Assembly (NCBI GenBank): GCA_903907985.1
Contig: CAIVQG010000003.1
Coordinates: forward strand, 1-64,000
Length of the DNA stretch: 64,000 bases
Direction: 5' to 3'
Source: an uncultured delta proteobacterium
GTDB lineage: Bacteria > Desulfobacterota > Syntrophia > Syntrophales > Smithellaceae
The stretch's first letter is position 1. Each line of letters begins with the position of its first letter. Below are positions 1-9,025 of this stretch, in pieces. Under the pieces are notes generated by a model. That model was given only the letters and a program-made list of their open reading frames with translations, was not told the DNA's origin and did no database searches. The position numbers and the translations under genes are program-made.

Positions 1-3000
1 AAAGATTTTTCACCGCCGGAAAGCAAAGTGACATTTTGCGCCCGCTTACCGGGAATTTGAATAGCAATATCCACACCCGTTTCGAGCAAGTCATTCTCGT
101 CAGTTAAGAGCAATTCGCCATGGCCACCCGGAAAAACATGGGCAAAGACCTCTTTAAAACAAGCATTAACGGCGGCAAAAGTTTCGGCAAATCTTGACCG
201 GGAAATTTTATTAATCCGCGTAATTGTTCTTTCCAGAGAACTGAGCGAAGAATTCAAATCGGAAATTTGGGCAGACAGGAATTGGTAACGTTTATCGAGT
301 TCTTCATACTCATTTAGCGCCAGTAAATTAACTTCCCCGAAATTATCTATCTTTTGCTTGTCATTCTCCAGTATTGATCTTAACTGGGCTAATTTCTCTT
401 CCTCGATCCCGGCAAATTCAGAAAGTTGATCTTCTAAAATAACGTTGTGCTTTTCCGCCACAGCCGCTTTTAAATTTTCGCCATGCAAAACCACCTCACG
501 GCATTTAATCTCTATCTCATTAATTTGATTGCGTAATTCATCAAGATTCTTTTTAACTTCTCTTATTTCATTTTCCTGCGTTTTCAGTTGCTCATCTTCA
601 CGATTTTTACCGGCCTGTTTTTCAGCTAAAACAGCCTCTTGCATGGCCAGGTTATGGTAGAGCTCCCCCAGCGCCGTCTGCTCCGCTTCAATCGTTTGCG
701 CAAGCAAGGCTAGTTGCTTATCACAAGAAACGATTTCCTCGTTTTTAATCCGAACCTCATTTTCAATAGAGCTAATGTCATTTTGCAGGCGCAACATTGT
801 CCGCAGATCGGCATCTTTCTTTTCTTCCAGTGAGGCAAGAAGAACTTTTTTCCCTGTTATCTGGCGTTCCTGCTCATCAATTGCCGCCCGTGACTGTTCT
901 CTTTGGGCATTAAATAAAGAAATAACCTCCGTGAGCGTTTTTTCCTCTTCTTCTTTGCGCAGGACTTCAATACTGATTGTGCGCAGTCTTTCTTCGGCTT
1001 CGGTTTCCTCGGCTTTGATGTTTTGGCGATTAAATTCGAGGGTGGCAATTGTTTGTTTTAACCTTCCCTCTTCATCATTAAACCGTTCACAGTCTTTTTT
1101 CCTGCTATTGACATCAATTTCCAGTTTATGGATTCTGTTTTTTATCTGACTTAATTCTTCTTCCCACTGAGAAACTAAAGAAACCAGCTTTTTTTTCTGA
1201 TCAGACTGAGTCGCAAGTTCCGGAATGAGAATGGCAATATCTTTCTCCAGTTCCGCTATTTCCCGTTTGGTGGACAGCAGGCTTTTTTCCACGGCCGAAC
1301 CGCTGCCGCCCGTGAGCACACCATGCGGACTGATCGTATCACCGTCCGGTGTAACAAAAGTGCCCCGGAAACCATTTTGTTTCCACAAATTAATCCCACT
1401 GGCGATAGTCGGTGTAATTAATACGTCTCCCAGCAGGCAATCGGCAATCTGCTGGAAATCTTCATGGAAATTAACTTTGCGCAACAAAGGCTCTGCTTCC
1501 TCCAAGTGGTCTGCCCTGTTTGTTCCCGCAGAACTGTTTCTTAATTCCACCGGCACAAAACTACCCCGTCCCAACTGATAGCTTTTGAGATAATCTATCG
1601 CTTTTACGCCTTCTTCCTGGCTTTTCACGACAACGTACTGGAGCTTATCACCTAACACCGCTTCCACTGCAGCCTCGTACTCGCGGGGAACATTTATATG
1701 ATCAGCCACAACACCGTAAAATTTATCGCGACTATCCTGCTTTTCAATAATTTCCTTAATTCCTTCATTGGACCACTTGTAAGCTTCCTGAAATTCCTTG
1801 AGAGAATTAAGACGGGATGCTTTGACGCTGCTTTCTTCCTTAATTTCAGCAATCCGCTCTTCAACTGACTGCAAATCAGCTTTTGTCTTCTCGCCTTCAT
1901 CTGCGGTTGACTCTCTGCTATCCTGCAGGTTGATGAATTCTTCTTCATCACGAGACAGAGCTTCATTGATAGATTGTAACTTACTCGTCAGCTCAGTAAG
2001 TCTTTTTTTATCTTCATCTATTTCACGATTTTCTCTTTCTTCCCGTTTTTTTAAATCATCGATACTTTTGGTCAGAGACGAGATCATGTTTTTGAGCTTT
2101 GCTTTTTCCGTTACCACATCGATGTAAAGAATTTTCTTTTCTTCCAGTTGGCTGTTGAGCTCTTTATCAGCATCGATTAGTTCTTGAATCCTTTGCCGGC
2201 CATCATCATGTTCCGCTTTTAATGCAGCGATCCGGCCATCTGCCCTCGCCGCAGTTTCCCGCAGATTTTCAATTTCTTGCAGCAAGTCGGCTTTCCTTGC
2301 CTGCGTTATATCTATTTCGGCGGCATCTTTCTGTTTGCGCTCGGCGGCATCGGATATCTGACGGCGGGAAAATTCGCTATTCTTTTCTTTAATGTTAATG
2401 GAATTTTTAACTTCGTAGAGTTCCTGCTGGCCTCTATTTATCAGTTCGTCATTTTCCAGAAGTTTTGCTTTCATTTCTTCCAGAACTGATTCGCGAGCAT
2501 CCAGGTTGGCTCGCAGGCCTGCATCACGATTCTGCATTTCATTACGCAACGCTTGTAAAGAGGACCCTTTCTCCACAAGCTCCGTATAATTATGCAGGGC
2601 AAGGGTAATATCCGTTTCCTTCAGGCGTTGTTTTATTTCTTTGTACTGCTCGGCTCGTTTGGCTTGCCGGGAAATAGCATTGAGTTGGGATTTAACTTCC
2701 CTAATAATATCGTTGAGCCGCTGCACATTTACTTTCGTTGCTTCCATTTTGCGGACGGCAGAATCCTTGCGGCTTTTATATTTGGAGACACCGGCAGCAT
2801 CTTCAATGAACAATCTTCTGTCTTCGGGCTTGGCTTCAACCATAGTAGCCACGCTGCCTTGCTCGACTAAAGAATATGTCCTGGCACCTACTCCGGTACC
2901 CATAAAAAATTCTTTGATATCAAGCAGGCGGCAGGGAGCACGATTAATATAGTACTCACTATCGCCGTCGCGGACAACTTTACGGGTAATGGATACTTCC

Positions 3001-3296
3001 GCCAATTCCGAATAGGCACCAATAAAACTCTGGCCGTTAGCAGATAAAGTCATGGTAACTTCCGCCATGCTGACCGGCGCGGCATCCTGGCTGCCATTAA
3101 AGACAACATCATCCATTTTTTTCCCGCGCAATGCCTTAACCCGCTGCTCACCCATAGCCCAGCGCAGGGCATCAACAACGTTCGATTTTCCACAGCCATT
3201 GGGCCCGACAATAGCCGTAACGCCGCTGGCAAAATCGAGAACGACTTTATCGCGAAATGATTTAAAACCGGATATTTCGAGTCTTGTTAAATTCAT
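1..3296 (-). CDS. smc: Chromosome segregation ATPase SMC (C-terminus truncated by window start)
   Basis: Not in the ORF track because it runs off the window. Manual reverse translation gives MNLTRLEISGFKSFRDKVVLDFASGVTAIVGPNGCGKSNVVDALRWAMGEQ (Walker A) near 3296 and IQIPGKRAQNVTLLSGGEKSL (ABC signature) at the window start. The frame at both ends is the same. Confidence 0.95.
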   Translation of the reverse strand, partial: MNLTRLEISGFKSFRDKVVLDFASGVTAIVGPNGCGKSNVVDALRWAMGEQRVKALRGKKMDDVVFNGSQDAAPVSMAEVTMTLSANGQSFIGAYSELAEVSITRKVVRDGDSEYYINRAPCRLLDIKEFFMGTGVGARTYSLVEQGSVATMVEAKPEDRRLFIEDAAGVSKYKSRKDSAVRKMEATKVNVQRLNDIIREVKSQLNAISRQAKRAEQYKEIKQRLKETDITLALHNYTELVEKGSSLQALRNEMQNRDAGLRANLDARESVLEEMKAKLLENDELINRGQQELYEVKNSINIKEKNSEFSRRQISDAAERKQKDAAEIDITQARKADLLQEIENLRETAARADGRIAALKAEHDDGRQRIQELIDADKELNSQLEEKKILYIDVVTEKAKLKNMISSLTKSIDDLKKREERENREIDEDKKRLTELTSKLQSINEALSRDEEEFINLQDSRESTADEGEKTKADLQSVEERIAEIKEESSVKASRLNSLKEFQEAYKWSNEGIKEIIEKQDSRDKFYGVVADHINVPREYEAAVEAVLGDKLQYVVVKSQEEGVKAIDYLKSYQLGRGSFVPVELRNSSAGTNRADHLEEAEPLLRKVNFHEDFQQIADCLLGDVLITPTIASGINLWKQNGFRGTFVTPDGDTISPHGVLTGGSGSAVEKSLLSTKREIAELEKDIAILIPELATQSDQKKKLVSLVSQWEEELSQIKNRIHKLEIDVNSRKKDCERFNDEEGRLKQTIATLEFNRQNIKAEETEAEERLRTISIEVLRKEEEEKTLTEVISLFNAQREQSRAAIDEQERQITGKKVLLASLEEKKDADLRTMLRLQNDISSIENEVRIKNEEIVSCDKQLALLAQTIEAEQTALGELYHNLAMQEAVLAEKQAGKNREDEQLKTQENEIREVKKNLDELRNQINEIEIKCREVVLHGENLKAAVAEKHNVILEDQLSEFAGIEEEKLAQLRSILENDKQKIDNFGEVNLLALNEYEELDKRYQFLSAQISDLNSSLSSLERTITRINKISRSRFAETFAAVNACFKEVFAHVFPGGHGELLLTDENDLLETGVDIAIQIPGKRAQNVTLLSGGEKS

Positions 3297-3510
3297 AAGA
3301 TGTTTTTATTGCTTCCATTATATTTACAGAACTCTAACAAAAGATATTTCCTTTGTAAAGAAAAAATACAACAAAATGTGTTAATAAAATACCCATACCA
3401 CAATATATAGTGCTTTGGGTTTTTTCGTGATTTTTCCCGGATTTGTCCAAAAACCCTTTATCTTTACTTTAAAAGCATGAAGCCATAAAATAATGCACCC
3501 CGTAGTTTAA

Positions 3511-3927
3511 CTATTCTTCGCACCGGTTGATAATCGATTCGAGCTCGGCGCGGAGTTCTCCTTCGATGGATGACCGTTTGCCCGTTTTTATATCAACGGC
3601 AACAGAAACCACATCCGCCTCCAAAATGATCCGATTTGTACCCTTGATAGTTATGGTCTGGTGGATGTTGACCTTTGTTTCCCCCAAGCTGGAGATTCTA
3701 GTCCGGATGTCCAGAATGTCGTCCAGAAAAGAGGACTTTTTATAATGGAGGCTGATATGGGTAAGCGGCAGGTAAAAGCCGGCTTTCTCCACGCGGGAAA
3801 AGAAACCTGGAAACTGATCGAAGAAATCGTAGCGGGCTTCTTCGAGCATTTCCGGATAGCGCACGTTATTGACATGTCCAAACTGGTCGAGATGGTATCC
3901 TCGAACCTTAATTTCCTTGTTTTTCAT
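3511..3927 (-). CDS. Acyl-CoA thioesterase (4HBT/hot-dog fold)
   Basis: MKNKEIKVRGYHLDQFGHVNNVRYPEMLEEARYDFF matches the 4HBT pattern; ATG at 3927 is a more likely start than the ORF-track start at 3999. Confidence 0.8.
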   Translation of the reverse strand: MKNKEIKVRGYHLDQFGHVNNVRYPEMLEEARYDFFDQFPGFFSRVEKAGFYLPLTHISLHYKKSSFLDDILDIRTRISSLGETKVNIHQTITIKGTNRIILEADVVSVAVDIKTGKRSSIEGELRAELESIINRCEE

Positions 3928-4338
3928 GGTCTGTTCCTCATGGGTTAATGTATTAGCGGGAGAAATTGGCAGCACCGACTCCTGCACCTTCTCCATCAAC
4001 GCGCAGCATTATCGGTCCGTGTCGCCCATTTTCCGTTCACCTGCGCCGCTTTTTTTAGCCGCCTGGACATCAATCTTGGATTGAGAACCGGAATGAGACG
4101 ATTCCTGACTCGCCGGGGTTTCTCTTTGTCAGAAGAAAGATACGGCGTCAAGAAAAAGGTAATGGGGTAAGGTCTTGAAAAATGGCTTATCTTTTATATA
4201 TTCGCCCTTCGCCATAAGGCGCAAACCTTCTGAAACATTGCTGGTCCTGGAGAGAATGTGATATATACCAACCCCATGCTTCAGAACAGGCAGGTAAATA
4301 TTTCATTTCGTATTTGCCGGTGTTAAAAGGATAATCGT

Positions 4339-5250
4339 ATGACTAAGGAAAGACCGCGCAGTAAAAAAAACCCTATATATCTGGAAGATATCACCGATTC
4401 TCGATCATTTGAGGGATCTCGGGCCGAGAAAAATAACTTTTTCTCGGCCAATCTTTTCATGGGTCTATACGATGAGAAACAGATTATGGAGAAACTGGAA
4501 AAAGTGGGTATCATCAACATCCTCCAGCAGAAGGGTTTCCGGGATATACTGGTGAGCATCGACAGGCAGGATGGTTATACATCCCGACTCTATGTCAATT
4601 TCAGGGCCATTGCTGAAAAAACAAGGCTCATCGAGGTCATTGTACGCGAAGGCTATTTCAAACCCAAGCAAAACTTCATACCCTCATATGAGTTCACGGG
4701 CGGCCTGCCCATGCTCCTTATTGAGTGGCTCTCCCTCCAGGACCCCAGAGCCGTATTCACTCCCGATAAACCACGACTGCCCGGACAACAGTACCCCGGC
4801 CTCGGCGGGTTGAAGAATATGCAGGAATTACTCTATAAACTCGGAAAGTCTTCGGGCAAAGATGCCATTATCGATATTCCCGAATATTTTCATACCGCAG
4901 TCATCTATTCCAGTCTCTATTCAAGAATCTATTCTGCGACCTATGCATTCTTTTCACCAGTTGATGCAGGAATCATGCTGGCCATGAAAAGAGACCTTTG
5001 CGGCGAGATGCCACTTGCCGATATTTCTTTTGCCGCCACAGTCGACTGCCTAGTGAATGCGACGACCGGCGAGCCTGTCCAATGGAGGCCCTCCGAACAG
5101 GTATATCCCATATCCCAAAAGCTGAAGAGTTATACGGAAGACAACCGCTACAAAGAGATTGCCCGCGCCACCATGAACAATCACTCGTTCTCCATTAACT
5201 GGGAAAAGTATGAGCAATTGAAAAAAGAGGGGAGACTGGACGAAGTTTAG
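4339..5250 (+). CDS. Hypothetical protein, 303 aa
   Basis: Long open frame with good codon structure; no family recognised. Confidence 0.7.
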   Translation: MTKERPRSKKNPIYLEDITDSRSFEGSRAEKNNFFSANLFMGLYDEKQIMEKLEKVGIINILQQKGFRDILVSIDRQDGYTSRLYVNFRAIAEKTRLIEVIVREGYFKPKQNFIPSYEFTGGLPMLLIEWLSLQDPRAVFTPDKPRLPGQQYPGLGGLKNMQELLYKLGKSSGKDAIIDIPEYFHTAVIYSSLYSRIYSATYAFFSPVDAGIMLAMKRDLCGEMPLADISFAATVDCLVNATTGEPVQWRPSEQVYPISQKLKSYTEDNRYKEIARATMNNHSFSINWEKYEQLKKEGRLDEV

Positions 5251-5290
5251 ATAACAAAGTTAAGTTCAATCTAAAAAGAGGATTTTTCTC

Positions 5291-5545
5291 ATGACCGATG
5301 AAAACTGGGTTATTGTATATCGAGCGGCGGGGATGGTTAATGCCCGGATAATCACCGGCCGCTTACAGACCGAAGGAATCCCGGCACGCCTGCAATACGA
5401 GGCTATTGGCGTTATATCCTGCTCCCTGGATGTCGATGGCCTAGGGGAAGTAAAAATTTTTGTTCCGGGGTCATTTGCCAACCACGCCAAAGAAATTTTG
5501 ACTCAGCGCTTTGATGAAAATGACCTGAATTGGGAAGTAAAGTGA
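5291..5545 (+). CDS. DUF2007-like putative signal-transducing protein
   Basis: VIVYRAAGMVNARIITGRLQTEGIPARLQYEAIG...EVKIFVPGSFANHAKEIL resembles DUF2007; preceded by an AG-rich RBS. Confidence 0.65.
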   Translation: MTDENWVIVYRAAGMVNARIITGRLQTEGIPARLQYEAIGVISCSLDVDGLGEVKIFVPGSFANHAKEILTQRFDENDLNWEVK

Positions 5546-5564
5546 TGTAGCTTGCCGCAACGAT

Positions 5565-6578
5565 TTATGTGAAAATGCCTTCCAACACGGTTCCGCACCG
5601 ATTACATTTATTCTCCTGAAGATTAACATTGATAACTCGAAAACCGTAACGTTCGACCAAACAATTACCACATTGAAAACAATAAGTGTTTTCACCTTCC
5701 TCACCCGGCACATTACCGCTATAGACATATTTCAGACCCGCCAGAAGGCCTATTTCGCAAGCGCGCTGGAGCGAAGCAAGGGGGGTAACCGGTACATTCA
5801 GCATTTTAAATTGCGGATGAAAACGGCTGATATGCCAGGGTATTTCTTTACCCAGGCCGGCGATAAAGCCGGCGATATCTTTCAGTTCATCACTACTGTC
5901 ATTCAAACCGGGAATCAGTAAGGTCGTAATTTCCACCCAGACTCCCAATTCTTTCATTTTCTGTAAGCTCGCAAGAACTGGTGCCAGACGCGCCCCGCAG
6001 CGCTGTCGATAGAATTCATCCCGGAAAGATTTTAAATCCACATTGGCGGCAGTTAAATATGGCTTGATCGCTTCCAGTGCTTCGGCCGCCATGAAACCAT
6101 TGGTAACAAAGACATTCTTTATGCCTTGCAGCGAGGCAATCCGGGCTGTTTCATAAGCCAATTCAAAATAGATCGTCGGCTCGGTATAAGTATAAGCAAT
6201 AGTTTTTGATCCGCTTTTCTTTGCACCTGCGACAACTTCTGCCGGTTGGATTTCTTCACCCGCAATCATGCGTGTGGAACGCGGCATTTGTGAAATTTCG
6301 TGATTCTGGCAGAATTCACAATTAAAATTACATCCGGCGGCAGCAATGGAATAAGATTTCGATCCGGGATAAACATGAAAAAACGGTTTCTTTTCAATCG
6401 GATCAATATTCTCCGCAATTACTGTTCCGTAAACAAGTGAGTAAAGAATGCCGTCTCTATTTTCCCGAACGCCGCAAACGCCCCGCCGGTCCGGCTTGAT
6501 TATGCACCTGTGCGCGCATAAGTTGCAGTGTACGCAGTTATCCCCGAGCTTTTCATAAAGCATTGCTTCCCGGATCAT
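5565..6578 (-). CDS. amrS: AmmeMemoRadiSam system radical SAM enzyme / PFL-activase-like
   Basis: CNLCAHRCIIKPDRRGVCGVREN, GCNFNCEFCQNHEIS (CxxxCxxC), YTYTEPTIYFELAYETA. Confidence 0.85.
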   Translation of the reverse strand: MIREAMLYEKLGDNCVHCNLCAHRCIIKPDRRGVCGVRENRDGILYSLVYGTVIAENIDPIEKKPFFHVYPGSKSYSIAAAGCNFNCEFCQNHEISQMPRSTRMIAGEEIQPAEVVAGAKKSGSKTIAYTYTEPTIYFELAYETARIASLQGIKNVFVTNGFMAAEALEAIKPYLTAANVDLKSFRDEFYRQRCGARLAPVLASLQKMKELGVWVEITTLLIPGLNDSSDELKDIAGFIAGLGKEIPWHISRFHPQFKMLNVPVTPLASLQRACEIGLLAGLKYVYSGNVPGEEGENTYCFQCGNCLVERYGFRVINVNLQENKCNRCGTVLEGIFT

Positions 6579-7360
6579 CTATTGGTCTCCTGCAACATAC
6601 TCCGGACAGCTTCAGGAGCCGTAACCTGAGCATCGGCTTTGAGCTGATAAGATTGCGTTATCGGATTTTGCACCGCACGGTAAGTGTATTTCACCGGAAA
6701 GGCAAGCCCGACAAAGGCCCCCAGTGGATTTTTCATATGCGGGACTAATTCTTCCAGCTCTGTGGAAAAATTATAAACAATAGTTGGAAAATAGATTACG
6801 CTGCCCCATTTGATAGTCTGCGTGCCAATTAAACTTCCGGCCATTTCTTTTATTTCTTCAATACTGAAAAAACGGATTTTTTCCGTAAGGGGAAAGCCGA
6901 AAATTCCCTTCAAACGCTGCTGTGTTCCGGCAAATGAGTATTTATTTAAAAACCCGATAAAAATACGGCCACGGCAAACCCGAATTGCTTCGGCAATAGC
7001 TTTTTGAGGGCTCTGGACGGTCTCCAGAGTATTAATTATAGTTACAATATCAAATTCATCGTCGGAGAAAGGCAGGTCTTCGGCCTGGCCTAAATGCAGC
7101 TCAATACCTGTTCCCATTTGTTTTCGGGCTGATTCCAGCATCTGGGCAGAGGAAACAAGACCCGTAACCGAGCACCATTTATCCCGGAAAATCTGTAAGT
7201 AATTGCCTGTGCCACTGCTATCGATACAAAGCATTCTTTCGCCGGCACAGGGCACAACCAGCTCGAGAATCAATTCCTTTTGCCGGGAAAAAAAATACTG
7301 GCCGTGGGGTGTTTTCCATTGCTCAGCGGATAAATCAGCTTTTTTTTGATCGTCAACCAT
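6575..7360 (-). CDS. SAM-dependent methyltransferase
   Basis: Class I methyltransferase pattern (ERMLCIDSSGTGNYLQIF..., DLPFSDDEFDIVTIINTLETVQSPQKAIAEAIRVCRG); overlaps amrS by 4 nt. Confidence 0.75.
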   Translation of the reverse strand: MVDDQKKADLSAEQWKTPHGQYFFSRQKELILELVVPCAGERMLCIDSSGTGNYLQIFRDKWCSVTGLVSSAQMLESARKQMGTGIELHLGQAEDLPFSDDEFDIVTIINTLETVQSPQKAIAEAIRVCRGRIFIGFLNKYSFAGTQQRLKGIFGFPLTEKIRFFSIEEIKEMAGSLIGTQTIKWGSVIYFPTIVYNFSTELEELVPHMKNPLGAFVGLAFPVKYTYRAVQNPITQSYQLKADAQVTAPEAVRSMLQETNR

Positions 7361-7376
7361 TGAGCTAACCTTTATT

Positions 7377-7769
7377 CTAAACCTTTACCTTAAATCCGAT
7401 ATCTACTTCACTGGCCGGTTTGCCGCCGCGCACACCCCAGTTTTCCAGCGGTACCTCGTGTAAAACTATTGTTACATCATCACCTTTAATGCCCACACGG
7501 CTAGCAAGTTCATCCACGATATGTTTATAAAGATTCCTTTTGGCCGCAATTGATCGCCCCTGAAAAGCAGTTATTTCAATGAGAATATTGTCGGCAGTTT
7601 TATCGGATGGTATTTCCCGGTTCGCCGGTGTAACCTCATAAATTCTCTGATTGCGGTCATAATCCGGAATATTAAAAGCCTCGACCAAGGCCTGATGGAT
7701 GCCATCGAGGACTGCTTTCTTATATTCTGCTGTTTTACCCGCTGGCAATTCAATTTTTACTATTGGCAT
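7377..7769 (-). CDS. Tautomerase family protein (4-oxalocrotonate tautomerase-like)
   Basis: MPIVKIELPAGKTAEYKKAVLDGIHQALVEAF... with N-terminal Met-Pro and tautomerase-like repeat. Confidence 0.75.
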   Translation of the reverse strand: MPIVKIELPAGKTAEYKKAVLDGIHQALVEAFNIPDYDRNQRIYEVTPANREIPSDKTADNILIEITAFQGRSIAAKRNLYKHIVDELASRVGIKGDDVTIVLHEVPLENWGVRGGKPASEVDIGFKVKV

Positions 7770-7928
7770 AGCAAATTATACCGCATTTTAAACAAAATGT
7801 ATCGCTTTGATTGCAGAAGTAAATATTTTTTTATCCGACTTGCTAATAAGGATTCGTGCCTATAGATAAATACTGGGGATGATTATGACAATGGGAATAT
7901 ATAAATCATCCCGGTGAAGGGAACAAAT

Positions 7929-8045
7929 ATGAAAACTATGGAAACTATGGCTTTTGGCTCTCTCCAATGCACAGCCGGACAGGAAGAGGAATTGCTCTCC
8001 GGCATATCGGTGCTGGCAAGGAGACTCATCGAGTTGAAAGAGTGA
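7929..8045 (+). CDS. Possible small protein (38 aa) MKTMETMAFGSLQCTAGQEEELLSGISVLARRLIELKE
   Basis: AAGGGA RBS-like element upstream of ATG, in an otherwise empty intergenic region; below the ORF-track length cutoff. Confidence 0.3.
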   Translation: MKTMETMAFGSLQCTAGQEEELLSGISVLARRLIELKE

Positions 8046-8252
8046 TTTCCAATAATATTTTTCTTAACGAGACTCAAGATTAATAAAAGTTTACCATGGG
8101 CGGGATATCGATAGCACAGTCATTCCCGCAAAACCAATAAATGTTTCTTGACACCACTGCGGTTCTCGATTAAAGCAAAAACATAGTAAATTCCTCGCCT
8201 GTTTTTGAACAAGGTCAGCACATCAGAGCAAGGCAAACAATCTGGAGATATT

Positions 8253-8726
8253 ATGGAAAAAATGCCCATTACCAAAGAGGGTTTTGAAAAATTAAAGAAA
8301 GAGCTGGAAATAATAAAAAACAAATCTATTCCCGAAAATATTCGTGATATTGAAGTTGCACGCGCCCATGGTGATCTTTCCGAAAACGCGGAATACTCGG
8401 CAGCTAAAGAAAGACAATCTTTTCTGTACGGAAAAGTTCAGGAACTGGAGAACAACCTTGCCCTGTCCAATGTGATTATTCTCAAAGGCCAGATAAGCGA
8501 TAAAGTTATCTTCGGCTGTTTTGTGACAATTGTCGATAGTGAAGATGGTGAAGAAATAAAATATCAACTAGTCGGCCCGTTCGAGTCCGACATCAACGTA
8601 AATAAGATATCCGTAACATCACCGATTGGCAAAGCAATGATCGGCCAAACCATCGGCAGCGAAATCAATGTTCAAACCCCCGGCGGCAGCCGTAATTTCG
8701 AAATCGTCAATATTTCTGCCGATTAG
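8253..8726 (+). CDS. greA: Transcription elongation factor GreA
   Basis: MEKMPITKEGFEKLKKELEIIKNKSIPENIRDIEVARAHGDLSENAEYSAAKERQSF is diagnostic of GreA; ATG at 8253 preferred. Confidence 0.95.
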   Translation: MEKMPITKEGFEKLKKELEIIKNKSIPENIRDIEVARAHGDLSENAEYSAAKERQSFLYGKVQELENNLALSNVIILKGQISDKVIFGCFVTIVDSEDGEEIKYQLVGPFESDINVNKISVTSPIGKAMIGQTIGSEINVQTPGGSRNFEIVNISAD

Positions 8727-8745
8727 TAAAGGACTAATGTTTTAC

Positions 8746-8774
8746 TTGAATTGACTATTCTATTTTGTTATAAG
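8746..8774 (+). promoter_or_regulatory. Candidate sigma70-type promoter (TTGAAT-N17-TATAAG)
   Basis: -35 TTGAAT at 8746-8751, 17-nt spacer, -10 TATAAG at 8769-8774; upstream of a terminator and the transporter at 9026. Confidence 0.4.
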
Positions 8775-8858
8775 TAGCGCTGAGTTAATGGAATCTATCC
8801 TGTGTATAATTATTAATAGACCTTTATATAAAGGAATATTATGAACGGATTGTCCTTA

Positions 8859-8898
8859 TAAAGCCCTGCCAACAAAATGTTGGCGGGGCTTTATTTTT
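8859..8898 (+). terminator. Rho-independent terminator-like hairpin in the leader of the SCFA transporter
   Basis: AAAGCCCTGCCAACAAAATGTTGGCGGGGCTTTATTTTTTT: strong GC stem followed by a T-run. Confidence 0.75.
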
Positions 8899-9025
8899 TT
8901 CGTAATATTTTCCAATGAAAGGAGGTTATTGGCTTTCAGTATGAGTTAACGTTTATTACTTTTTTGAACATTAACCAAGAACGTTCTTTTAAATATGCTA
9001 ACTCACAGCAGAAGGAGATTTAACT

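Noticed and set aside
775-2952. Multiple plus-strand ORFs (60-124 aa) in the first 3 kb
   Set aside because: They lie antisense to the continuous smc frame that runs off the left edge.
8115-8133. Possible partial repeat GTCATTCCCGCAAAACC
   Set aside because: One half-site only, with no inverted partner nearby.
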